DNA of 64,000 bases from NCBI GenBank assembly GCA_035771165.1, contig JAWNZC010000014.1, positions 1,379,001 through 1,443,000 on the forward strand, read 5' to 3'. Each line of letters opens with the position of its first letter. Within the stretch, counting starts at the first letter, position 1. The notes under the pieces were generated by a model. The model ran no database searches, was not told the DNA's origin, and worked only from the letters and a program-made list of their open reading frames with translations. Positions 36,001-48,000 of the stretch are shown in pieces. The DNA is from Paragorgia papillata (Eukaryota; Cnidaria; Anthozoa; Scleralcyonacea; Coralliidae). Both the position numbers and the translations under genes were made by a program.

Positions 36001-39000
36001 GTTAATTACCTCGAACCTCGGCTTTTATCCAAATAATATCCTTTTATCCTGTATTTTGTCTAAAAGCCTTGGTTCTCGGTAATTAACTCTTACTTATAGT
36101 TTTGGTTATTTTTTAGAAGAGGGGTCCTAGGGCTTCTACAGTTAAAGGACAGGGCAACTCCTAACGGTCTCCAATGGATTTAGCGATGGGCTCTGAGAAG
36201 AAATGTACTTACGTCACTAACGGCTACCAGCATTACAGTTATAACTACTGATGTTTCCTCTCTCCTCCGCAGAGGCTTCTATTCGCAGGCGCGCGGGCAA
36301 TCGTAAAGCGCGCGGAGAACGTCGGGAAGGTGGAAAAAGAGGTGAGAAGCCTCTGCCAGATAATGTGCGGTTCTCTGGCACGATTTGCGGTTCTCTGGTA
36401 AATGGCATAAAAACCCGACGATTTGGGAGAAATTCAACACTCCCTTGAAGATCTAAGTATCAAAGGTTAGCATGACGATTTTCGTGAAGAAATAGTGCGA
36501 TTAAAGGAATTTATTTGATTCTTGCTGTTATTTACGTGTCTGCCATTTTAAATCAATTTAGTCATGTAAACTATATTTCAATTAATTTAGACTTGTTTAT
36601 TCTCTTTACGATAACCATAATGCAGAAGAAGATATAGAATGCTTTGCAATAAGTGCAAGTACGCCGGAGAAGGATTTTTTAACACCGAATTCGAAGTCGG
36701 CAAACGAACTGAATACGAAGAGATTTCAGTCGAGTACCAAATCTGCCGTCTCTGGCCATGGGAGATAGCGACGATAGTTTGCACGAAGTACAATGTTTTC
36801 TTCAAGATCTAGAATGTTGTTCTGGACGTTATTAGTTCTGAATTCTTCTATGGAAATCACCTGCGGAACGAATCAAAAAATTCGAAACGCTGCCAGACTG
36901 ACAAACGTTTTAATATCGAACATTGAATCGTTGATAAACAAAGCCGACGAACATGCAGCGCTGGAATATTCAACATGCACTACGTGTAAACGTGAAACTT
37001 ATCATAGGTATTAAGATCTATGTTTACAACAGTTCAGTGTCTTTTGATTTAAACTTCTCGGGTAGCGTTTGTTTACATTGCATAATTCAACACTGGAAAA
37101 TCCTGTCCTTGTGTAACAATATTAACATTCTCGAGTTGAGAATTGTCTGCCAGCAATTTAAATGTGTCTTTTGTTCCGAGTCTGGTGCCTAGTCCATCAC
37201 GGAATTTGGGCGCCATATTGACAACATTATATGGCAGAGGCTACTTTTCTTTCCCTCTTCCCATCATTCCCCGCGCGTCTTCTCCGCCTCTGCGGAGGAG
37301 AGAGAGATGTTTCCGAGCCAACTTCAAAAAAATTATTTGATATATTGCCACAAAAAAAGTTTATCTAACCTTGCTCGAGACGCCAGATTCGGTTGATTTG
37401 CCTTCGGTTTCTGTGACCACAGGTAACTTATCACTTTGGTCGCTAAACAATTTAAGAATATTTACTATACACAACAATTTACACACAAAAAACTGTTTTT
37501 AAACCATAAATCGCTGTATATGATCGTGGATAATTCGCTAGACAAACTAACCGTAAGTGTGGATGATCTTTAAGCCATTCCTGTGGAGTATTCTCATTTG
37601 GTTTCCCGAATTTTCCCAATTTTCCAGCAGCAATTAACTTCTTCTTTTCCATCGCCTGTTTTAGCAAATATAAAGATAATGAACACACTATCCTTAAGGT
37701 CACCACAAGACAATCTCGACTTTAGCATATTAAGCAAATTTCCTATTCGAGTAAACTCTACTGACCACTGATCTCTAAAAGAAGACTGGATCGAGTAATT
37801 CATAGAAATTGAATCTTGCAAAATGTCGATTTGGTCTCTTGAGCCGATCAGGCGCGCAATTGTGTAGGTAAATCAATACAAAGATGGAAAATTCGGAACA
37901 CAATGCTGTGTTTTTGGTTGTAAAACGGGGAAAAAAAGAAGAAAGAACGAGCACAAACTCCGTGGCGTTAGTTCGCACATGTAGTTGGTCCTTTAGTAAT
38001 GGCGGATTCTGTCTTCATTTTTTAAACAATAGTTGCTCGATCCAGTATTCTTTCAGAAATCAGTGCTATTAGCCATTTGATAATTACGCTAGAGACCTGG
38101 GGATAGCGCGGTTGGCAATGCATCATGGAACTGTTTTGGGGGACGGATTCTTTATTCACGTCCCCCAAAACAGCCCCATGATGCATTGTCAACCGCGCTA
38201 TCCCCAGGTCTCTAGCGCAATTCCGAAATGGCGAATTGACTAGCTAAAAATAACCTAACATTTACCTTCGGTCCCAGACCCCATTTACGTGGATAGCAAT
38301 CTCGCTCCATGATTACCCTCTTTATCTTCGCAACGATACCGTGGTCACATGAGGCCATGACAGCAGTCGTCATAAGAGCAATTCCTGCGGTAAAATAAAG
38401 CGAGAATTGGTCAAAAGAGTACACTAAGTTAATGTTAAGTACTTATCAAAGTGCGCCTTTATAGGGTAGGCTGGGTGAGAACCGAAAATTAGACTCAGTC
38501 AATTAACGCCCTAATATAATGACGGCTATATACAATTTAAAGCTGAGCTGTCCATCAAAGCGACATTTGAGCTGAAACTTTAGGTCGTTAACTTAAACAT
38601 GCAAGTTTCAACAAATCGCCAAGTTCATAGCGCTCTTGCTTTGGGTATTATTTACATTTAACTAGACTGAGTAATTTGTGAATTTTGCCTACAAGTGAGT
38701 CTGCCCTATTGTGAAATAAAAGTAGTGTACTGCGTAGGCAGTGTTGAAATACAAATCGAAATATAGTAAGGTTTGAGTACTGCCGAAATTATTGAACGTA
38801 GATTTCCAACGTTTCGAGCGAAGGCCCTTCGTCAGAGAGAAGGTCCTTCTTCCTTTACGTTCAGTGTCTCTGACGAAGGGCCTTCGCTCGAAACGTTAAA
38901 AATCTGCTTTCAATAATTCCGACAGTACTCAAACCTTACTGTATTTCAGTCTGCCCTAATTGTCGTCTTGCTCCATCAAATCAGTTTAAGAGAATTTCAC

Positions 39001-42000
39001 TAAATTGATTTTGTAGTTTACATGCTGCCCAACAACAAAGAACCAATCAGCGAAGAAATCTTTAAGCTAATAAATTAATTATTTATTTCATTATAATTAA
39101 TTCGTAATAATTAATTAATTTAATTAATCTGGGTCACACAAACCCTTAAGAGTACGCTTACATAGACCTTATTCAGAAATGGCCGCCGAATTAAAATTCT
39201 TTTATATACATATAAATTAGCCCTTATGAACTCGTTTACATGTGTGAAATTCAAAATAATTTTTACTTTAAAACGAGGTCATAAGGGCTAATTTATATGC
39301 ACATAAAATAATTCTAATTCGGCGGCCATTTTTGAATAAGGTCTATTATTTAACAATTATTCGCCGAAGGCGAGGTGATTATCACTGAATAATAACCGAC
39401 ACGAAGTCGAGGTTATTATACACCGATATTCACTGAGCCTGAGGCGAATAACTGTTTTAGTATAAATACAAATTTTCGTAGTTTTAGGAACAGCATTTTC
39501 TTTAAAATTGTTAATTTCCCCGACAAATTCGCTGGCGGCCATTTTGAATAAACGCTGTAGGTGATTATCGAGAATTAGTCCGAAGTAGCTCGACCAATCA
39601 GCGCGCGCGATTTTCTATAATCACCTGTGTATGCAGTAAGCGGATTGATGGGAGCTAATTTATGATTTATACGCTTGGTTGTAAGTAAGACAGTCAAGAC
39701 AGAAGTACAGGAATAAGCGTCTATACAGATCAATGCTATTGTATAAGTCGGAAGAATTATTTACACTTGGGAATCACAAGTACATGTACAAATATGGGAG
39801 ACATGAAAGGACAATTCATTCGAACATGGAAACGATTTTAGAGTAATACTTTTTAGATTAATACTAGTAAGTGCATACCCAGAGCAATAGCTTCGCCTTT
39901 TGTTGTCATTATGACAATTTCTTGATTCATTTCAATGCCAGATTCGTAACGAAGTAATCCAGGAATCATTAGTTTTGCCCCATAGCAAACTGCGTTAACC
40001 TTAAATGAAGAAAAAAAACCGAAGAAAATTGAACACATCTACTAAAGCAAAAAGTACAATGGACAAGACAATAGCAGTAGTAGCTGAAACAAGAACGGTG
40101 TCGATGTCTAAAGCTGGATTTCCACTTCACGAAAAACGTCGCGCGAAGTGACAATTTCTTTTGTCTCGTAAGTCTCCCCGATGGAACTAATTAGCCAAGA
40201 CAAAAAGAAAAAGTCGCTTCGCTCAAAAAATATCGCTTAGTGGAAAACAGCCTTAACATCGTAACTGCATGTCTTCAGATATAAGCGTTTTCTTTTTTGA
40301 CTAGTGTAGATGACACTGTACTTTATGCTAAATACGTGCGTATACAATTTTTATTCACAAGAAATCGAGAAGTATTATAAAACGAAAGACAGAGGTACGA
40401 GCAGGTTTTCACGACGTTTTCTGATACCTATCCATGACACCGCCTTTTCATGTTTTCTTATTTCGTTGTTTTAGCTACCCTGGCTCTTGAAGAGAAGCAA
40501 AGCGGAAGGGGAATTAAACAAGGCGGAAAAGAAGAGTCTCTGGTAGAATCGCTTGAAAACCAGACACAGTGCTACAAAGCGGTGCCCTATGGCGTTCAAA
40601 ACATCGCGTTAAAGATGTCCCGTCAAAAATGTCGCTTGCTATTGATTTTCAACGAACGAACGAAATCACACACAGAATACAAAGCGGTTTGAAAGTTAGC
40701 TGCGCCCGCAAGCTAACTTTCAGGGTACCGCAATCTCACTTCTATGCTTGAACCTTGCTTGTGATAATTGGTTGCTTGGGTAATTGTTAAACCGGTTTGG
40801 GGAAAACCATAGTGAATGTCTACGCGCTAGGACCTAGCCCAATCACAAGCGAAGTTCAAATTCTGAACCAATCCAAGCATGCACGGAAGTGAGATTCCCA
40901 ACTAATTCGACCAGAGGCTCTTTCTTTCCGCCTCGCCTCTCCTTTGGCAAAATACATGTAAAATTGATTTTAATATTCTGGCTCAGTATTACACGACCTC
41001 ACTGCATTCTTTCTCACATTTAAGACAAAACTTAGTAAACTTACAGCACTATCTTTAACAACTATACGTTTGTGAGATGTTAACAAAGCTTCCAATGGCT
41101 TGATAGTTCTTCGTAAATACGACTCTACAAACAAAAAAGTAAATAACCATGACATGTAAAACAATCAAAAGCTGGTCGAAATAAAACTTTAGAACTAGTA
41201 ACCAATGGAGAAAATTTCCTGATTTTCATGTTTCAATAAAGCTGGTTCCAAAACGGTCAATACACAATAACGTAAACGTCACAGGTTTACAATGTGCTTT
41301 ATAATGACGATTGCGTTCATTATTTAACACACGCTTATAAATACCACTATTTAACGTCTATAAATAAATGAAATGTACCACGTCTTTGTTAAAACGTCAG
41401 TTATCACGGCTAACCCCCAGCTCACACTCATGGAGAACGGCTACTGGTCGTAATTGTAATTACATGATTGTACACATGGAACTAAAACATGTATAGAAAC
41501 ATGTATGGATAATCATTATAGAAACATACCATCTTTATGGTTGTCATATAACCATTGAGCATCGAGTAAATCGTGCATAGTTACCATGCCTTCCTGAAAA
41601 AAACAACAATTCAGGGATAAGAGACCATTTCCCCCCAAACACTTGATTTTCATTTGACTACTAGCTGCCGCGGAGAATTGTTACAAATTGTTTAAAAATT
41701 CGAATCACAAACCTTTTCAGATTGTATACCAGACCGTACCCTCCTTAGTTCTTGCATGTGAGCACCAACTCCGAGAAGAAATCCAATATGTACACATAGT
41801 GTTCTGATGTAAGTTCCTGCTTCACAACTAGCCCAAAACACAGCTGTAAAATCAAATACTTCGAACTTAGTACCACATACAGCAAAAACCTTAATAACGA
41901 ATGGATGCCAATTGTATCCATGTTCCTCGCCTTTCCAATAATGAAATATCTCTAGTATCTGACATCCCTCGTAAGCTGCCTGACATCCCTTGTAACCTGT

Positions 42001-45000
42001 AATCTGACATCCCTGGTGACCTAACATCCCAGGTAATCTGACATCTGTCGTGATCCTGGTAACAAACCAGACATCCCTGGTAATCTAACATCCCTGGTAA
42101 TCTGACATCTGTCATAATCTGACATCCCTGGTAATCTAACATCCCTGGTAATCTAACATCCCTGGTAATCTAACATCCCTGGTAATCTGACATCCCTGGT
42201 AATCTGACATCTGTCGTAATCTGACATCCCTGGTAATCTGACATCTGTCATAATCTAACATCCCTGGTAATCTAACATCCCTGGTAAACTGACATCCCTG
42301 GTAATCTGACAGCTGTCATAATCTGACATCCCTGGTAATCTAACATCCCTGGTAATCTAACATCCCTGGTAATCTGACATCCCTGGTAATCTGACATCTG
42401 TCGTAATCTGACATCTGTCATAATCTAACATCCCTGGTAATCTAACATCCCTGGTAATCTGACATCAGTGGTTATTTGGATCATTTATACTTAACAACAA
42501 CAATAGAACATTAATAGTATTACATAACAAGATGACGAAATATAGCATAAAAATATAAATAATAATAAGATCCATGACAGAGGGGAAAGGTGCGAACGTG
42601 ACTCTAAGGCCCATGCAAGGCACCCACCCAAATAAATTTAAAAAGTCTACAAAAAATTAAATATGGAAGGAAGAAGTGAATGACAAAATAAATCAACGAA
42701 TGAAAAATGACTGAGCGAGCGAGCGAGCGAGTGAATGAATGAGTGCGAGTGAGTGGGTGAGTGAGTGAGTAATTTAGTGAGTGAGTGAATTAGCGAGCGA
42801 GTGAATGCGAGTGAGTGAGTGATTTAATGAGAGTGAGTGAATGCGAGTGAGTGATATAGTGAGTGAGAAAGCGAGCGATCGAACGAATATTATGTTCTGT
42901 GGCAAGGGCAATCACGGGTCAAGGACCATGTACAAGTCATTTCTGCATCAAAAACTAAACCAACAAGAGAGAAATAAACCCGCCTAAGATAACATTTAAA
43001 GGAACTAGTGCTGGAAAAACGATCAGTAGGTATTAGTTTACAAAGAGTGTTTCAGATCTTAAAGTGCATATAAACCCTCCAGTTGTGAAGTTATTTTACA
43101 GTTTTTGATTTGGTCGTTTTGTTTCCGAGATATATCTCTTTGAACATTGGCAAAAAGTCCTATTCGCTGGAAATTGCCGCAAATGCTATTTGGTCAATAT
43201 TGGGACTGGGACTGGTAACTACTGATTTGACGTCATTTCCTCATTAATTCCATTGTCAACAATGGAATTATGTTGGAACAATGTTACGTTTTACTGCAGT
43301 TTTACACTGTTGTTTATGTCGATGCAATTTTTTGTAACTATCGATAATAAAAATATTGTTATTGTCTTGGCTAACTCAGAGAAAGCGTCTTCACGAAGAC
43401 TAATTAATTTATCGCTATGTCTCGAAACGCACAAACATTGTTTTGATGTTCTATCTGAGTTCATTTCAGCTATATTTATTCATACAATCAAGTAAACAAA
43501 CGCGCGGCAGAACGAGTCAAACAGTTTTTCAGCCCGCTTTGCCGGGCCAACTCGGCAAAAAGTCGATTACATGTGATGGGGGAAAAGTGAAATTTTCAAC
43601 TCGCTTAACCGAGTTGGCTCGGCAAGCAGCAACCGGGATCCCGGCAAGGCGGGCCAGCTCGGTTGCCATGTAATCGAAATTTTGAAGCAAGAGATGATAA
43701 ATATACGAAGCGGGCCACTCGGTTAACTGGGCAAAGTGGGCTGAAAAACTGTTTGACTCGTTCTGCCGCGCGTTTGTTTACTTGATTGCATGAATAAATA
43801 TAGCTGAAAAGAACTCAGAGAGAACATCAAAACAATGTTTGTGCGTTTCGAGACATAGCGAAGACTTAATAAATTAATTAGTCTTCGTGAAGACGCTTTC
43901 TCTGAGTTAACCAAGACAATAACAATCTTTTTATTAACGATAGTTACAAAAAATTGCATCGACATAAATAACAGTGTAAAACTGCAGTAAAACTAACGTA
44001 ACTTTGCCCAAATGAAGCAACGTTTGCTTGGTAATTGCGAATTTCGGGTTGAAATCATCAACGTCAACTCAAAATCTCATCCCGGCTTACCGAGCTAGCC
44101 CGTCTCATGTAATCGCAATATAAATCTCACCCCGGTTTACCGGGCCAACTCGTCTCATGTAATCGTCCCCCAGACCTTGCATTTGGACGCGTTGAACCGG
44201 ATGTTGTTTTCGCAACTCCAATCATTTAAATTGGCCAAAAGCTCGTTGTAGGTTCTCGCAGTCACTTACGCTAGGGATGCTTCTGTAAAGTTTTGTATCA
44301 TCTGCGTATAAAGCTGTGGATGTTTCGTCCGGTATGACATCGGGAAGATCATTTATGAAGATGACGAAAAGCAAAGGCCCTAGGATGCTGCCTTGAGGAA
44401 CACCAGAAGTTACAGGTGCCCATTGCAAAGCGGTAAACCAATGTAGGAGTGGTCCTGTTACACCGTAGCTTTCGAGTTTCTGAAGCAGAACTGAATGATC
44501 AACCGAGTCAAATGACACAAGAACGATTTCTTAGAAATCCATGTTGTAAATCAGTAATAAGATGTATAACGTGATCGTAGAGTCTATTATAAACGCAGCC
44601 TTCCAAGACTTTACTGAGGATAGGTAACAGCGAGATGGGCCTGTAATTTTCTGCTGGCTCTTTCTGATTCTTTTTATGAATCGGCGTGATATCAGCTGAT
44701 TTCCACTCGGAAGAAATGTGACCAAAATGCAGTGAATGGTCGAAAAGTGCACACAAGGCTTGGTGCAATTTGTTCACTACCCTCTTTTAAGCCGGTTTGC
44801 CACTAGGCGGAATTTTACGCGCGGAGCGGAATTTTTCTTTGTCTTTTCTAATTAGTTCCACCCGAGAAATCACAAGACAAAGAAAATTTCCGCCCCGCGC
44901 GCAAAATTCCGCCTCGTGGAAAACAGGCTTTAAAGGCTGGTTTCCACTCAGGAAAATTTTCCTGAGGACAGGAACGGACAGGGAAGTTTTCTTTGTCTCG

Positions 45001-48000
45001 TGAGCTCTGGGTCGGAACTAATGACTTTAACACAAAGGACACTTTCCTGTCCGTTCCTATCCTGCAGAAGATTTTCCTGAGTGGAAACCAGCCTTAAGAG
45101 GCGTGCCGGAATCCCATCAGGTCCACGTGCCTTTGTATAGTGTCCAAATCTCCCAAGCAATTAGCAACTTCTTCCACATGCACTGAGGATAATGTCAGAT
45201 AGTTGCATATCAGTTTTCATCGGAGATGAACAGTTGACAGTAGCTGATGTTACATTGGATCTTGGTGGTTGGAATACGGAAGCATCTTTGTAAGAGATGA
45301 CTCTACTTTGACTTGCTCGATGATGGAATACGGCTTTGTGGTAGCTCCAGAATAACTTCGGATTGTCGCTAAACGAACCATCAATTTTAGCTAGGTACTC
45401 ACGGTGTTTTCTTCTGACTAAGTTCTTGATATTTTGACTTAGTGTCCGCAGTTTTCGTTTTAAGCTGACGAAATATTTTCAGCGCTGCACATTTCTTCCG
45501 GATTAGGTGCCTAACTTCTCCGTCGATCCAAGGTGGAGAATTGATAGCTTTGACCGTCTTCATTGGAATAAGTTTACCAACAGCACTTAGAAACCATTTC
45601 TTCCACTGAAGCCAGCATTCGTCGGGGGTGTCTGAGAAAGTAGACTCGAATGATGTTTGTGATAGAAAACTACGAAGACCGTTGAAATTCCCCCGCTTGT
45701 AGTCGAAGACCTTGCGCGTTACCGGTTTAGCTCGACTAAACGTTTGCTGAATGTCAAATTCGATAATATAGTGATCAGTAGGAAAGTTTGATTCTTCTGG
45801 AGTAGTTGTTGATACGTTTCTGATAATATCCGGGCAGTTACATAGTACTAGATCGAGTTTATTACCACCGTTGTGTTATAAACACCATCACCGGGTAATC
45901 TGACATCACTGGGTAATCTGAAATCTGTCGATGTCGTAATCTGACATCTGTCATTATCTGACATCCCTGGTAATATGACATCCATCGAGTTTATTACCAC
46001 CGTTGTGTAACATTTGTTTGACATAAACAGCGTTTTCACTTTATTAATTTATCTATTTTTACTCTCGCTCATCCTGTTTACACCCATTCCTTTTTACTCA
46101 TCGACGGTATGAATAGCAAATGTCTTTCACATCTCATTATCAATTTGTTATGGTCATTTTTATCGGATTGGCTTATTTTTGGACATGATTACCTTTCGTA
46201 TATAAGCTCATTGTTTGTTTACACTCTTTACGTTTCTCTCTGACGAAGGGCCTTCGCTCGAAACGTTATAGATTCCTACGTTCTCTGTTTCGGCAGTATA
46301 TCTAACCTTACTATATTTTGTTTGTAGGAGTTGGTTGGTCGAGTGACCAATCAAGTGCATGCAGGAAGATTGAAGTCTCCAGCTGGACTCACGCGTATTT
46401 TGAAGGGACGTGTTCAGTTGTTGTACTACTTCAGGACCGGAACCAGGAGGACGATAAAAGGTGTACATAAGGACTGTTTTACTGTTTGTCTTGACAAGCT
46501 CCACTACGATAAGTTCAACGCTTTCTCTTTCCAGATCTAATCGACGGGTCGCATATACAAGAACGCCACGTCAGACCTTACCCGCTCTGTCTCGACGAAA
46601 GATGGAGTATCCCGGTAACAATTCGCTGCTCATAATAGAGTCGTTGAGCCATGTTTCACAGATGCTGATAACATGGTAGGCTCCGCTGTGAACCAGTTGC
46701 TGCAGCAAAGTGATCTTGCAGACTTTAGCAGTAGCGTCGCCATCTAACGGAACGAAAGCCTTTAAACTTCTCGCGTTAAGATAAATGGTTTTTAGTCCGT
46801 TTGTTGGTGATTCAGTCGAGAGTCCTTGGTCCAGGATTAGTTTCCACATCTCCACATGAAGATATTAAGACAAGTGAGAAGAAAGCGTAAAGGAAAACAC
46901 GGAAATTGACAAGTTTTGACGGCGGCCGTTGTTTGACCGTTAATTGACGAGCGCGACCGTTAATTCCGTTAATCATCTGACATCACTGGTAATCTGACAT
47001 CTGTCGTAATCTGACATCTCTGGGTAATCTGACATATGTCGTAATCTGACATATGTCATAATCTGACATCCCTATAGAGATCTGACATCCCTGGTAATCG
47101 GACATTCCTGGTAATCTGACATCCCTGGGTAATCTGACATCTGTCGCATGGTAATCTGACATCTGTCGTAATCTGACATCTCTGGGTAATCTGACATATG
47201 TCGTAAATCTGACATCCCTAGAGATCTGACATCCCTGGTAATCGGACATTCCTGGTAATCTGACATTCCTGGTAATCTGACATCCCTGGGTAATCTGACA
47301 TCTGTCGCATGGTAATCTGACATCTGTCGTAATCTGACACAACCTCATACCCAGGCTCTTTTCAACCCGCCGCGCGGAGAAAAGACCCTATCATGGTCAC
47401 GTGACTAGCAAAATCTGGTTGTAACAAATTTTGTTTGGACAGGGGTGGGGTAGAGAGGATTTGAAGCTTTTACCGTTTGAGAAAATACTTGGATCTTGGA
47501 TTCAAGGGTTCAGCGCTAAGTGAGCACGATATGGTTATGATTTTCGAATATGTTCACAAAAAAACGGCTAACTTACGAGAGACTCGCGGCGCAGACAAGT
47601 GAAGCAAAGAAGCAGGCCGCAGAGGGTAAATAATTTATCCGCTTTGATTCCGATTTGTTATCTAGCTGCTCAGGGATTTTGCTATAATGCTATCCTTACA
47701 CACACTACTTGTTTTGATGTGAATACTACCCAAATTATCGAAGTGTTACTGTGGAACGGAGAGAAATAGTCTTTAATACACCGAGTTGTGGAACGGAGAC
47801 GGAAACTGATTCGTCTTGCACAGGACGAGACAATTTTTTTATTGAAATAAACAGAGATAATCAGTACTCAAACTTGAAGGTTGATCATTGATTTTAAACG
47901 AACAATTATCAACAACATACATCATACCAAATAAATCGTAAAAATACAAAGCGCTGAGATATTTTCCTCGGCTACTTGTCGCCTTTGTTTATCCAATAAA

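Larger units (their letters stand above)
44172..46870 (-). pseudogene. Degenerate LINE (Jockey/CR1-like) with endonuclease and reverse transcriptase
   Basis: On the - strand from about 46,855: endonuclease pieces [38 protein letters not shown] and [10 protein letters not shown]; then [25 protein letters not shown] and [16 protein letters not shown] in the linker; then [62 protein letters not shown] and [12 protein letters not shown]. Frameshifts and stops break it, and the RT stops soon after [12 protein letters not shown]. Three later insertions interrupt it (44,791-45,097, 45,877-45,983, about 46,035-46,327). Dead copy. Confidence 0.88.

Noticed and set aside
41950..42472. CRISPR-like direct repeats
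   Set aside because: The units are contiguous 17-mers with no spacers, in an animal intron; the same applies to the 21-bp array at 58,505.
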